Source: Yoonia sp035117555 (lineage in GTDB: Bacteria > Pseudomonadota > Alphaproteobacteria > Rhodobacterales > Rhodobacteraceae). Taken from it: DNA of 64,000 nt. The notes below the pieces were generated by a model. It was not told the origin of the DNA. It saw nothing but the letters and a program-made list of their open reading frames with translations, and searched no databases. Below are positions 1 through 8,600 of the stretch, piece by piece (within the stretch, counting starts at the first letter, position 1; every line of letters starts with the position of its first letter). The stretch is taken from positions 1-64,000 of the forward strand of contig NZ_JAYKPK010000010.1 of assembly GCF_035117555.1 (NCBI RefSeq), written 5' to 3'. Made by a program: the position numbers and the translations under genes.

Positions 1-452
1 AGCTGGTCTCCATTGCAGATACCAGTTTGAATCATGCCTGCGGCCCGATGTGAATCCCTTTTGTCAACACGGCCTAGGTAGGAACAGATGCTTTCAAGCA
101 AATACTGGGCACACTTATTGTAAAACTTGTGAGCATTTCCTTTGATTTCTGATTTATAACTTCCAAGGGTCTGCTTCCTTGAGATCACAGCAAAAAATCG
201 CACTGGAAGTCTATTCAGTTCACGGGCTAAAAATACTTTTTGAGTATGGCCAAGTTCAGTTGCGTGTTTCCAGCTCTTCTTGCCAATTTTATCTTTTGCG
301 TCAGAAAGGGCGTTTTTTGCAAGAACCTCCGCTGTTGGCTGACAAACTACCGCGGCCATGACAAAGTACGGAGACGCACCAACAGATGAGCCGTCGCGTA
401 CTTTACCGATGCCCGCCTCGCCGCTTTCGTCAATGTAGATATTAAACTTCAC
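1..452 (-). CDS. DUF3800 domain protein, 5' part only (cut by window edge)
   Basis: Reading the minus strand from a GTG at 452-450 gives an open frame of 150 codons to the window edge. The start reads MKFNIYIDESGEAG and continues with YFVMAAVVC about 20 residues later, the aspartate/glutamate opening and hydrophobic strand typical of DUF3800 proteins, which are thought to have an RNase H-like fold. Their function is unknown and many sit in mobile or defence regions. An in-frame TGA lies three codons upstream, so GTG is the only usual start. The gene begins about 30 bp beyond the thyX stop and is visibly AT-richer than its neighbours, which suggests recent acquisition. The C-terminus is not in the window. 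Confidence 0.75.
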   Translation of the reverse strand, partial: MKFNIYIDESGEAGIGKVRDGSSVGASPYFVMAAVVCQPTAEVLAKNALSDAKDKIGKKSWKHATELGHTQKVFLARELNRLPVRFFAVISRKQTLGSYKSEIKGNAHKFYNKCAQYLLESICSYLGRVDKRDSHRAAGMIQTGICNGDQ

Positions 453-482
453 TCCGTGTTCTCAACGAAAACGCCACTTAAA

Positions 483-1394
483 CTACCTTTCACCCAAAAC
501 CCCCATAAACTCCCGCCATTCCCCCTTGCTCATGCCGGAGGTTTCCTGTGTCACCTCTTCCCCCTTGAGCATCATCCGCACGCAGTCAATCGCCTTGCCC
601 GACAATGTCGCCCCACCCATCCGGTAATCCTCGAACGCGCCATAAGCCGCAGGGACCCAATCGGCGACCAGCTTGCAGATCTCCTCCGCATAAACCCGGA
701 TTTCATATTGCGCATGGGCATCCGCGCGCAGCCGCAGGAAATGGAACAGATTGTGCAGATCGACCTTCCAATACCATTGGGTATAGATATTCGCCGGCAG
801 GTTCATCCGCGCCAATTCCCGCGCCAGACCCTGCTGGCCATCATCGGAAATCATCTCGGCGTAATGATCATAACACCGCGCGGCATCGTCCTTGAGATAG
901 GCGAGCACCCGCGCCGCCTCTTCCCCCGAGAGCGCCTCGCCCCGGCCCTGATTATTGATCACCGATTGCGCGGCCAGATGTTCGGGTGCCGGAATATAAA
1001 ACTCCCGATCCAGAATCGAATAGCGCGCAGAATATTCGTTCACATTCGCGGTCCGGTGCCGGATCCATTGCCGCGCGACAAAGACCGGCAGTTTCACATG
1101 CAGCTTGATCTCGCACATCTCGAACGGGGTGGAATGCCAGTGCCGCATCAGATAGCGGATCAGCCCTTCATCATTCTGCACCGATTTGGTGCCACGGCCA
1201 TAAGACACCCGCGCCGCCTGACAGATCGCAGCATCATCGCCCATGTAATCGATCACCCGGACAAAGCCGTGGTCCAGCACGTCATAAGCCTTGTAAAGAT
1301 GCGCCTCCATCCCCGGCGCCACGGCGCGCAGGGTGGGCTGTGGGTTGGCACGCAAAGTGTCGATTTCGGCCTGCTGGTCGGGGGTGATGGGCAT
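483..1394 (-). CDS. thyX: FAD-dependent thymidylate synthase ThyX
   Basis: Makes dTMP from dUMP using methylene-tetrahydrofolate and reduced FAD, in the cytoplasm. The 303-residue protein carries the ThyX signature RHRTANVNEYSARY at about residues 112-125 (family pattern RHRxxSxNExSxRY). The serine of the usual pattern is an alanine here, which also occurs in other alphaproteobacterial ThyX proteins. An open frame extends further upstream, but the ATG at 1394 has a GGAG ribosome binding site seven bases before it and gives the normal length. Single gene; its 3' end faces the start of the DUF3800 gene. Confidence 0.95.
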   Translation of the reverse strand: MPITPDQQAEIDTLRANPQPTLRAVAPGMEAHLYKAYDVLDHGFVRVIDYMGDDAAICQAARVSYGRGTKSVQNDEGLIRYLMRHWHSTPFEMCEIKLHVKLPVFVARQWIRHRTANVNEYSARYSILDREFYIPAPEHLAAQSVINNQGRGEALSGEEAARVLAYLKDDAARCYDHYAEMISDDGQQGLARELARMNLPANIYTQWYWKVDLHNLFHFLRLRADAHAQYEIRVYAEEICKLVADWVPAAYGAFEDYRMGGATLSGKAIDCVRMMLKGEEVTQETSGMSKGEWREFMGVLGER

Positions 1395-1558
1395 TCTATT
1401 CTCCGGTTCGGGGGATTCTATCGCGCCACTATAGGCAAAGCGGTGTTGTGGCAAAACCTCATAGCGCAGTCTCAATCAGGACGTGTGCAGGTCAGGCGTT
1501 GACAGTCAGGCGATGCGGCAGAATGGTCATGGAAAATAAACAACAAGAGGCCGATGCT

Positions 1559-2464
1559 GTGACCAGACTTGTTATTGCCATGATGGCATTGGCCGTCCTT
1601 TCCGCTTGCGATGCTGTCAGCGTTCTTGACGAAAGCGCAGCGCCGCCAGCGCCCGTCAATATCGTGCCAGAAGCCATCGCGGGCGATCTGAAAGCGGCGT
1701 CCTATGCCGCCGCCACTGACACGATGGTTATCCGCATCACGCTGGACGCAAATACATTGGACGCGGTTTACGCCCGTGATGATCGCTTTCTTGTGCCGGG
1801 CTATCTTGCCTTCACGACACAGGACGACCCGTTGGACCGGTTCGTCACAGCGTTTTACCGCAGCTCCGCTGACGGTTCTGTGCAGGCGTCGCTGGTCATG
1901 GATGGCGGCCAGTTCACCAAATATTTCGGTGGAACCACCTTTGGTCAGACCGGGACCTATACCGCCCCTGCCCAAGGCCTTGCCAGCTATGCCGGGACCT
2001 ATGTTGGCATGCTGAATATCGGCACCCGCGACGGGACTTTGCCATCCGATCAAACCGGCGAACGCCTGCCGGGGCGCGCTGTGCGTGTCACCGGGGACGT
2101 CTTTTTGAACGCCGATTTTACGAATGGCGCAGTCAATGGAATCGTCGATGGCCGGACCTTTGGCGATACTGTGACGGGATTGTTTGACGCTGGCGACCCG
2201 ATGCCAAGCATCTTCTTGGTCCCGGCACCAATTGCGGCGAACGGCTCGTTTGCCGGTGGCGTGGAAAACCGGGCAGAAGACAGCCTCGGGACCTACGCCG
2301 GCACCTTTGGCGGCAGCAATGCAGCGGGCGTCGCCGGAGGGATAAGGCTGACCGGGGACTTCCTTCCCGGCCTCGACAAAGAAGAAGAATATGGCATCTT
2401 CGTTCTTGATCAATGCGGCAGCACGCCTGTCGTCTGTGACAGCGTCAACACACTCAATGATTAA
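1559..2464 (+). CDS. Predicted surface-exposed lipoprotein, probable Slam substrate
   Basis: The GTG at 1559, preceded by AAGAGG, gives a short lipoprotein signal ending in the lipobox LSAC with Cys17 as lipidation site; longer starts at 1448, 1523 or 1529 exist but weaken the signal. The mature 285 residues are rich in Gly, Thr and Asp with repeated GTYxG segments (GTYTAP, GTYVG, GTYAGTF), the look of a TbpB-like beta-barrel lipoprotein domain. I do not recognise a specific family. Its TAA overlaps the ATG of the following Slam-like gene by eight bases, so the two are translationally coupled, and I infer that this protein is the cargo of that exporter. Confidence 0.7.
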   Translation: MTRLVIAMMALAVLSACDAVSVLDESAAPPAPVNIVPEAIAGDLKAASYAAATDTMVIRITLDANTLDAVYARDDRFLVPGYLAFTTQDDPLDRFVTAFYRSSADGSVQASLVMDGGQFTKYFGGTTFGQTGTYTAPAQGLASYAGTYVGMLNIGTRDGTLPSDQTGERLPGRAVRVTGDVFLNADFTNGAVNGIVDGRTFGDTVTGLFDAGDPMPSIFLVPAPIAANGSFAGGVENRAEDSLGTYAGTFGGSNAAGVAGGIRLTGDFLPGLDKEEEYGIFVLDQCGSTPVVCDSVNTLND

Positions 2465-3830
2465 ACTGACTGCAATCGCTGCGGCGGCTTTTCTACTTGC
2501 CGCCACAGCCAACGCACAAACCACGCTTGACCTGTCGCTGGATGATGCGCGCGCGCTTGCCTCGGAGGCCTTGTTCGCTGGCGACCCGACACTCGCGCGC
2601 GACATTGCCGAGGCGATCCTGGCGCAAGCGCCGGATGACCGCATCGCGCTGACCATCGTCGCTGCCGCCGCCCCGCAGCAAGGTGATGCGCGCGCAGGCA
2701 GGATCGCGGGGGGGCGCGCTTTCGCGCTGTCGCAGACCGATGCCCAAAGATATGAGGCCGCGCGCCTGACCGCCCTTGCCGCCGCGAATGAGGAAAGGTT
2801 TACCCTGGCGACGTTCTGGCTGCGCCGCGCCTTGATTGCCGCCCCGACCCCCGAAGACCGCACGCAGACGCTGGCCGATGCAAGGCTGGTCCGGCAACGC
2901 AACCCGTGGTCGTTTGACTTTGGGGCAACCTTGGCACCATCCTCCAACATCAATGGCGGGGCTGCGGATAGTGTCGCCTCGGCCCCCGGCAATCCGACCG
3001 GTACCTTGTCGGATGACGCACAGGCGCTGGCGGGCTGGCGCGGATCGCTGACGCTGGGGGCGACCTATCGGTTGCAGGAAAACGCGACCAGCCGCACGCT
3101 GATCGGCGCGCAATATCAGGCGGCCCGCGTGCGGATCACCGATGATGTCGATGTCCCGGACGAGGCTTTGTCGACCAATGTCGCCGAACTCAACCTGCGC
3201 CATGACCGTGTACTGGGCAGCGGCAGCATCAGCGGGCAGTTATCCTATACGATGGTGGATTACCGCGATCTGGATTCCTTCACCTTGATGACCGAGGTGC
3301 AGAAATACGATATCTGGGGCGTCGATCTGGACCGGCGCGTGCCGCTGGGTGAAAGGGCCGAACTGACCCTGTCATTGGGGCGCAGCTGGACCGAATATGA
3401 TCTGCGCCGCATCGGGCGGGTCACCCGGACCAATGCCGGCACGTCGCTGGCTTACCTTTTGCCCAATGATGACCTGATCCGCACATCGCTGAGCTATGGC
3501 AGCAGTGACGCCGACAACCTCAATTACATCACGACCGATTGGACGGCACAGGTCAGCTATGCCATGGCCGCCCCCGTGGGCCCCGTCAGCCTGAGCATGG
3601 CAGGCGGCGTGACATGGGCGGATTACCCGGATTATCGCCTGCTGTTGTCCGTCCCCGGCGGGCGGCAGGATACCAGCGTTTTTGCCACGCTGAACATCGG
3701 GTTTCCGCAGGTCAGCTATGCCGGTTTCACCCCGGTCCTGTCGGTCACCGCGACCGCGACTGACAGCAATGTCAGCCGCTTTACCCGCGATGCGCTGTCT
3801 GCCGGTTTGTCGGTCAGATCGGAATTCTGA
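2457..3830 (+). CDS. Slam-like surface lipoprotein assembly protein (TPR + DUF560 barrel)
   Basis: 457 residues starting at the ATG that overlaps the lipoprotein stop. A Sec signal peptide ends around residue 20 (ANA-Q). Residues 25-145 form an alanine-rich TPR-like helical region; from about 150 (NPWSFDFGATLAPSSNING) to the end there are alternating beta strands ending in a C-terminal phenylalanine, as in outer-membrane barrels. This is the layout of Slam proteins, which move lipoproteins such as TbpB to the cell surface. The overlap with the upstream lipoprotein supports an exporter-cargo pair. Assignment rests on domain layout and motif recognition. Confidence 0.75.
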   Translation: MIKLTAIAAAAFLLAATANAQTTLDLSLDDARALASEALFAGDPTLARDIAEAILAQAPDDRIALTIVAAAAPQQGDARAGRIAGGRAFALSQTDAQRYEAARLTALAAANEERFTLATFWLRRALIAAPTPEDRTQTLADARLVRQRNPWSFDFGATLAPSSNINGGAADSVASAPGNPTGTLSDDAQALAGWRGSLTLGATYRLQENATSRTLIGAQYQAARVRITDDVDVPDEALSTNVAELNLRHDRVLGSGSISGQLSYTMVDYRDLDSFTLMTEVQKYDIWGVDLDRRVPLGERAELTLSLGRSWTEYDLRRIGRVTRTNAGTSLAYLLPNDDLIRTSLSYGSSDADNLNYITTDWTAQVSYAMAAPVGPVSLSMAGGVTWADYPDYRLLLSVPGGRQDTSVFATLNIGFPQVSYAGFTPVLSVTATATDSNVSRFTRDALSAGLSVRSEF

Positions 3831-3833
3831 CCC

Positions 3834-4805
3834 CTACCAGGCTGACCGGATCGACAGCAGATTGATTGTGGTTCCCTGCTGACAGAAAGACGCCTGGGCC
3901 TGATCGCCGGTGATGCGGACCCTGTCGCCGGGCTGAAACCCCGCCGTCTGGCCTGCCAATGTGTAAAGCCTGCCATCATCGCCGCGCACCGCCGTGCAGG
4001 TGATCCCTTCGCGGGTGATCGTGCCGGTCACGTCGATGACCGGGCGCGCGCCACTGTCGAGCAGCAGGATCTGGCTGGCGCTGATGGCCACCCCCTGCCC
4101 GCAGATGGAATTGCCGGTGCGGGTGCCGGTGACTTCGACCCGGTCACCGGGGCGCAAAGGCCGGGTCGCTGTGCCTGCGATGGTGTAAAGTGTCCCGTCA
4201 TCGCCGCGCAGGGACTGACAGCTCCGCCCTTCGCCGGTGATCGTGCCGATGACGCGCAGGCTCTGCGCGACAGGCGCCGGGGCGGGCCGTCCCGGCTGCG
4301 GGGCCAATGTGGATGGGACCCGCAGGGTCATGCCGGAATAGATCAGGTTGGTGTTGCGCAACTGCGGATTTTCCGCGCGCAATTGCCCGACGCTGACACC
4401 ACAGCGCCGCGCGATACCGCCAAAGGTTTCACCGGGGCGGACCTGCACCGATGCGCCGCAGCGCGCAAAGGACCCCTGCCCCCAGGATGTCGCGGGTGGT
4501 GCTGCGGCCACCGGCGGCCGATAGACAGGGGCAGCGGCGTTCCGCCCCGGCATATAGATCAATTGCCCGACATGAATGCGGTCTGGCCGGGTGATGTCCG
4601 GATTGGCGGCCAGCAGCGCGGAAAGATTGGTCTCGCAGTAATTCGCGACGCGCTGCAATGTATCGCCCGGCGCGATGCGGATCGCATCCCCGCAGGCGGG
4701 GTTCACTGCCCATGCGGCAGGGGCGATTGCGGTCATAGCGATTGCCACCGCCGCCACACCGCAAAGCCGCCCAAAAAACCTGTTCGCAAAACCGAAATCC
4801 GGCAT
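3834..4805 (-). CDS. LysM-repeat periplasmic protein with two C-terminal GTI-type domains
   Basis: 323 residues from the ATG at 4805 (a GAGGA lies ten bases upstream); a signal peptide ends near AWA at residue 33. Two LysM domains follow (around residues 38-85 and 114-163, each with IxPGDTxQ/RPGETFG and a conserved asparagine), which bind peptidoglycan. The C-terminal half holds two copies of a domain with the pattern GTITxEGxxCxxxRGDDGxLYT then PGDRVxxTG and a second cysteine, probably a small disulfide-linked beta domain (DUF5818-like). No catalytic domain is visible. Convergent with the Slam-like gene, three bases apart. Confidence 0.8.
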   Translation of the reverse strand: MPDFGFANRFFGRLCGVAAVAIAMTAIAPAAWAVNPACGDAIRIAPGDTLQRVANYCETNLSALLAANPDITRPDRIHVGQLIYMPGRNAAAPVYRPPVAAAPPATSWGQGSFARCGASVQVRPGETFGGIARRCGVSVGQLRAENPQLRNTNLIYSGMTLRVPSTLAPQPGRPAPAPVAQSLRVIGTITGEGRSCQSLRGDDGTLYTIAGTATRPLRPGDRVEVTGTRTGNSICGQGVAISASQILLLDSGARPVIDVTGTITREGITCTAVRGDDGRLYTLAGQTAGFQPGDRVRITGDQAQASFCQQGTTINLLSIRSAW

Positions 4806-4925
4806 GATCCGATCATCCTCATATAAGATAAGGGCGGAACCCCAATGCCCGCCTGTCGGGGTCAGTTCAGGACAGGTTGCCATTTCAGGCAATATCAGAC
4901 CGCTGCTAGCCGATAACAGGCGGGG

Positions 4926-5945
4926 TCAATCGTGGGGTTGGGCCGCTTTCATCACATCGACAGGCGTATCGATCGCTTTCAACATCGCGCGGATCCGTTC
5001 GATATGGACCTGCGCATCCTTTCCCCGTTCGACGAGCGCGGCAGAGGATTTCCCTTCCAACCGCGTGTTCATGGTTGCAAGCAGGTTCTGCCGTTCTTCG
5101 AACATCCGCAGCGCGGACCAGAGCGTTTCTTCGATCTTGGCCGATTGCACCGCCAGCAGCACGGCAGAGCTGAAAGCATGACCGGTATGACAGCGGTAGC
5201 GCAGGAAGGCGCCATCCTTGATCTGCCACAGCACGCCGCCGCAATCGGGGCAGTTGAACGGCACCTGATCGCCCAAACGCTCGACCGAGGGCAGATCGCT
5301 GAGCACCCGCCGGGCGATCCGGGATTCGATCACGATATCCTCCGGCGGCGCGATCTGCGGTGGCGGCGGTTCGCGGACCAGCTTGGTCAGCAGCGACCCC
5401 ATGCGCGCCACCGGCAGGCAGTAATCCACGCCGACATTGGCGATGACAGATTGCGGCATGTCCGGGTGGGTCGCATCAGCGGGGTCCTGCGCGATGCAGA
5501 TGCCGCCACACCGCTTGATCGCCATCATGCCGCTGGTGCCGTCATCCAGATAGCCGGTCAGGATCACGCCGATCACCCGGTTGCCATGCGCCACCGCCGC
5601 CGAGCGGAACAAAGGATCAATCGCCGGGCGTGACCGGTTTTCGCGCGCGCCTTTGCTCAGCACGATACTGTCGCCTTCGATCATCATATGCTGGTCCGAC
5701 CGGGCGACATAGATATGGCCCGCCACGAAACGCAGCCCATCATCGGCGTGCTGGCAGTGCAGCGGCCCGGCCCTGTCAAGGATCTGGACCAGCATATCGC
5801 CTGTCGTCTCGGGGCTCATGTGATTGACGATCAGGACCGGGGCGGGGAAGTCAGCCGTGAATTGCGCCACAAGCGTCTTGAGCGCATCCATACCGCCAGC
5901 AGAGGCGCCGACGACGATGAGCCGGGGCAGATCAGGGTGATTCAT
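4926..5945 (-). CDS. Stand-alone CheB-type methylesterase domain protein
   Basis: 339 residues from the ATG at 5945, which follows AAAGGAG at good spacing. Residues 8-190 form a CheB catalytic domain with the triad positions Ser15 (GASAGG), His42 (NHMS) and Asp134/135 (GYLDDGT). There is no N-terminal receiver domain. The C-terminal part has a CPDCGG ... RCHTGHAF zinc-ribbon-like motif and then a helical region, an arrangement common in CheB-like proteins not tied to a chemotaxis operon. No che genes lie nearby, so its target (a receptor or another glutamyl methyl ester) is unknown. Confidence 0.85.
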   Translation of the reverse strand: MNHPDLPRLIVVGASAGGMDALKTLVAQFTADFPAPVLIVNHMSPETTGDMLVQILDRAGPLHCQHADDGLRFVAGHIYVARSDQHMMIEGDSIVLSKGARENRSRPAIDPLFRSAAVAHGNRVIGVILTGYLDDGTSGMMAIKRCGGICIAQDPADATHPDMPQSVIANVGVDYCLPVARMGSLLTKLVREPPPPQIAPPEDIVIESRIARRVLSDLPSVERLGDQVPFNCPDCGGVLWQIKDGAFLRYRCHTGHAFSSAVLLAVQSAKIEETLWSALRMFEERQNLLATMNTRLEGKSSAALVERGKDAQVHIERIRAMLKAIDTPVDVMKAAQPHD

Positions 5946-6085
5946 CCGGTTCTCCTTTGGGCCGCGCGCAGGGCGTTGAGAATGAAACCCGCGCTGGGGT
6001 GCCTTCGTTCCCTGCCGGGGCTGCGACACTGATCTGGTTGCACGGGGTAAAATCCGCGCTGACGCTGCGTCCGCCCCTCTCATAT

Positions 6086-6100
6086 TGCCGCGATGCGGCA
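6086..6100. promoter_or_regulatory. Perfect palindrome in the CheB-like/GNAT divergent promoter region
   Basis: TGCCGC-GAT-GCGGCA, a perfect 6-3-6 inverted repeat, is followed directly by TTATATGAGGATGA. The same TATATGAGGATGA string is present on the minus strand just upstream of the LysM gene (about 4815-4830). It may be an operator or promoter element shared by these genes; no regulator is known. Confidence 0.3.
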
Positions 6101-6142
6101 TTATATGAGGATGAGAAACAATCACTGGTGAAAAGAACTCAG

Positions 6143-6721
6143 ATGACCGATGTCATTGCAGCACCAAACCCGACCTTGCTGGCGGGGACGCTTGTCGACT
6201 GGCGGCGCACGTTGGGGTCGCATTATCTGCGGCTCGGGCGCGCATCGCGCCAGCGCCGCTTCATGGCGGCCCTGCCGGATCAATCTATCCGCATGATCGC
6301 CGATCAGGCTGGTCCCGATATCGTGCTGGGGATCAAGGCGGATGGCCGTGTCGTGGGTGTGCTGGAGATCTTTCCGGGTAAGGATGCCCATGCCGAGATC
6401 GGGATTTCTGTCGAGGATGCCTATCAGGGGCGCGGTTTCGGCAGGGCCTTGTTTCTTGACGGATTGGCTGCGGCGCAGCGGATCGGGGTGCGTACGGCGG
6501 ATCTTTACTTTGCCAGCGAAAACACCGGTATCCGCCATCTGGTGCTGGCCGCAGGTGGGCAGATCACCCAGCACGGTGCCGATTGCGAGGCGCATATCGA
6601 CATTGACCGCTGCAATGCCGGGGCCACAGACCTGTACGACGCTGCGACATCCGCAGGAACAGCGCGGCGGTTGCGGGCGTTGACAGGGCAGACAGCAAGC
6701 GATGCCCTGCATCACAAATAA
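6143..6721 (+). CDS. GNAT-family N-acetyltransferase
   Basis: 192 residues from the ATG at 6143; a GTG at 6128 in the same frame is an alternative start. The central part has the GNAT fold motif A, EIGISVEDAYQGRGFGRAL, whose QGRGFG loop binds acetyl-CoA, followed by the SENTGIRHLVLAAGG segment typical of motif B. The acceptor substrate cannot be told from the sequence. It is divergent from the CheB-like gene and ends 23 bases before the DJ-1 family gene, with which it may be co-transcribed. Confidence 0.8.
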   Translation: MTDVIAAPNPTLLAGTLVDWRRTLGSHYLRLGRASRQRRFMAALPDQSIRMIADQAGPDIVLGIKADGRVVGVLEIFPGKDAHAEIGISVEDAYQGRGFGRALFLDGLAAAQRIGVRTADLYFASENTGIRHLVLAAGGQITQHGADCEAHIDIDRCNAGATDLYDAATSAGTARRLRALTGQTASDALHHK

Positions 6722-6744
6722 AATTCAAGAAGGAAGATAACATT

Positions 6745-7419
6745 ATGAAAATTCTGATGATCCTCACATCGCATGATCAATTGGGCGACACGGGCAAGAA
6801 AACCGGTTTCTGGCTCGAAGAATTCGCAGCACCCTATTACGTGTTCAAGGATGCCGGTGCCGAGATCACCTTGGCCTCGCCCAAAGGCGGCCAGCCACCG
6901 CTGGACCCGGCCAGCGACGGCGATGACAGCCAGACCGCGGCGACCAAACGGTTCAAAGAAGACGCCGATGCACAACAGGCGCTGGCGCAGACCGTCGCGC
7001 TTTCCGGCGTGTCAGCCGCTGATTATGACGCGGTGTTCTATCCCGGCGGGCACGGCCCGTTGTGGGATCTGGCCGAAGATCGCGATAGCATTGCCTTGAT
7101 CGAAGCTTTTGCCGCGCAGGACCGCCCGATTGGCGCGGTCTGCCATGCGCCCGGCGTGTTCAAACACACCAAAGCCAATGACGGCAAATCGCTGGTCGAT
7201 GGCAAAACCGTCACCGGCTTTGCCAATAGCGAAGAAGACGGCGTTGGCCTGACCGATATCGTGCCATTTCTGGTCGAGGATATGCTTAAATCCAATGGCG
7301 GCACCTATCACAAAGGCCCCGACTGGGCCTCTTTCGTGGTGGTTGATGGCAAGTTGGTGACCGGGCAGAACCCCGCCTCTTCTGAGGAAGCGGCGGAAAA
7401 GCTGCTGGCGCTGCTCTGA
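6745..7419 (+). CDS. DJ-1/PfpI family protein (Hsp31-like glyoxalase III or chaperone)
   Basis: 224 residues with a clear ribosome binding site (AAGGAAG) before the ATG. The nucleophile elbow AVCHAPG places Cys133 in the position of the DJ-1/PfpI catalytic cysteine, with the preceding YPGGHGPLWDL loop and the early glutamate E26 in SHDQLGDTGKKTGFWLEE matching the short Hsp31 subgroup (methylglyoxal to lactate activity, or protein repair, in studied members). Cytoplasmic. The exact activity is not decided by sequence. Confidence 0.85.
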   Translation: MKILMILTSHDQLGDTGKKTGFWLEEFAAPYYVFKDAGAEITLASPKGGQPPLDPASDGDDSQTAATKRFKEDADAQQALAQTVALSGVSAADYDAVFYPGGHGPLWDLAEDRDSIALIEAFAAQDRPIGAVCHAPGVFKHTKANDGKSLVDGKTVTGFANSEEDGVGLTDIVPFLVEDMLKSNGGTYHKGPDWASFVVVDGKLVTGQNPASSEEAAEKLLALL

Positions 7420-7453
7420 CACCAGACGGGGCGGTGCTTTTGTGTCGCCCCCT

Positions 7454-8407
7454 TTAGCTGCTGGCCGATGACCGGCGCAGGGTTGCCACCGGCAATTCGC
7501 CGAACATCGCCCGGTAGCGTTGTGCGAACCGCCCCCAATGCAGAAATCCGTGATCGGCCGCGACCGCCGAGACGGTGACAGCGCGAGCATCCGCGCGGGC
7601 GAGAATACGGTGGACATGCGACATCCGCAGCGCCACCAGCATCGCGTCAAGGTCCTGATCCAGCGTGTCACGAAAGGCCTGACGCAGGGCGGCGGCAGGC
7701 AGGTCGAGCCTTTGCGCCAAAGTAACCACCGACAGGTCCGATTGCGGTATATGTCGCATCCCATCCAGACAGGCCCGCACGATTGCGGCGGGGTTACTGC
7801 GCTTTGGCTTGCTGACGCGGCCTGTGTCCGGCACCAGCGCATCGATCACAAAGCTGAGCCTGTCAGCAATCAACAAAGGCGCGATCCGGTGCAGATCGGT
7901 CACGTCACTGCTGCGCGCGAAACTGCCCAGCAAGAGCGCGATCCATGTGATGAAATCGCTCGTCTGCCCCGCGATGCGGTGCCAGTAATGCGTGGTTTCG
8001 GCCAGTGCCGCTGGGGGCGTGAAGGTCACCCCGATCATATCGAGCGGGCCGGTGACCATGACTTCACGTTCTTCGGCGAAATGCAGCAGGAAGGTTTCGC
8101 CTTTGTGATACTCGCCATAATGGTTGATCGCATCGGCGCTGCCCGGCAGTGCGGCGGCAAGATTGACCTTATCCTGCGGCAGACAAAAGCGGTTGATCAG
8201 TGGCAGGTTGGTCTTTTCACGGAAAATCGTGATGTCGCCAAAATCGATCTGCGCGATCTCGCCATGGAAAGCGCCGCCTTGCAGCAGATGATATTCCTGT
8301 TGCCAGCCGCATAACGCATCTTCTTGCAGCACATGATGCTGATAGTGGCCGGTGCGGATCTCGGGCCGGTCGCTGGCCTTGTTTTGCAGGTCGATCAAAC
8401 CATCCAT
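7454..8407 (-). CDS. AraC-family regulator, likely of the amine dehydrogenase operon
   Basis: 317 residues from the ATG at 8407 (AAAGGA eight bases upstream). The N-terminal 200 residues are an effector-binding region; the C-terminal 100 residues form the double helix-turn-helix of AraC/XylS proteins, including the end pattern ADHGFLHWGRFAQRYRAMFGELP. It is transcribed away from the amine dehydrogenase operon and shares the 193-bp intergenic region, so it is the natural candidate activator responding to the amine or its aldehyde. That role is inferred from position only. Confidence 0.85.
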   Translation of the reverse strand: MDGLIDLQNKASDRPEIRTGHYQHHVLQEDALCGWQQEYHLLQGGAFHGEIAQIDFGDITIFREKTNLPLINRFCLPQDKVNLAAALPGSADAINHYGEYHKGETFLLHFAEEREVMVTGPLDMIGVTFTPPAALAETTHYWHRIAGQTSDFITWIALLLGSFARSSDVTDLHRIAPLLIADRLSFVIDALVPDTGRVSKPKRSNPAAIVRACLDGMRHIPQSDLSVVTLAQRLDLPAAALRQAFRDTLDQDLDAMLVALRMSHVHRILARADARAVTVSAVAADHGFLHWGRFAQRYRAMFGELPVATLRRSSASS

Positions 8408-8440
8408 CGCGATATCCTTTTGCCATGCAGGAGCAATCAC

Positions 8441-8516
8441 CCGCCCCGCTAGGGCGGAAGTCCAGTTGGGCAAGGGTGTTGCGTCCTGATTGTCACAAAA
8501 CTGATGAAATTTTCAG
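8441..8516. promoter_or_regulatory. Inverted repeats in the AraC/amine dehydrogenase divergent region
   Basis: Two inverted repeats lie between the AraC gene and the operon. One is CCGCCC-CGCTA-GGGCGG at 8441-8457, perfect in the arms. The other is CTGATGAAATTTTCAG at 8501-8516, an imperfect AT-rich palindrome 85 bases before the first operon start. Either could be an activator site; I see no convincing -35/-10 pair. Confidence 0.3.
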
Positions 8517-8600
8517 CGCATTTCGGGGGTCCGGCTGGATAGCCGCCCGTCTGTTGCACCGCCTAGCTTGGCATCACCCATACCAATCAGGAGACAGACG

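Noticed and set aside
179..361. A 60-codon plus-strand ORF near the left edge
   Set aside because: It is antisense to the DUF3800 gene and has no recognisable feature.
1472..2992. Long open frame (506 codons) on the minus strand across the lipoprotein and Slam-like genes
   Set aside because: It is antisense to two genes with signal peptides and coupled starts, has no recognisable domain, and is rich in Ala/Arg/Ser as expected of a GC-rich shadow frame.
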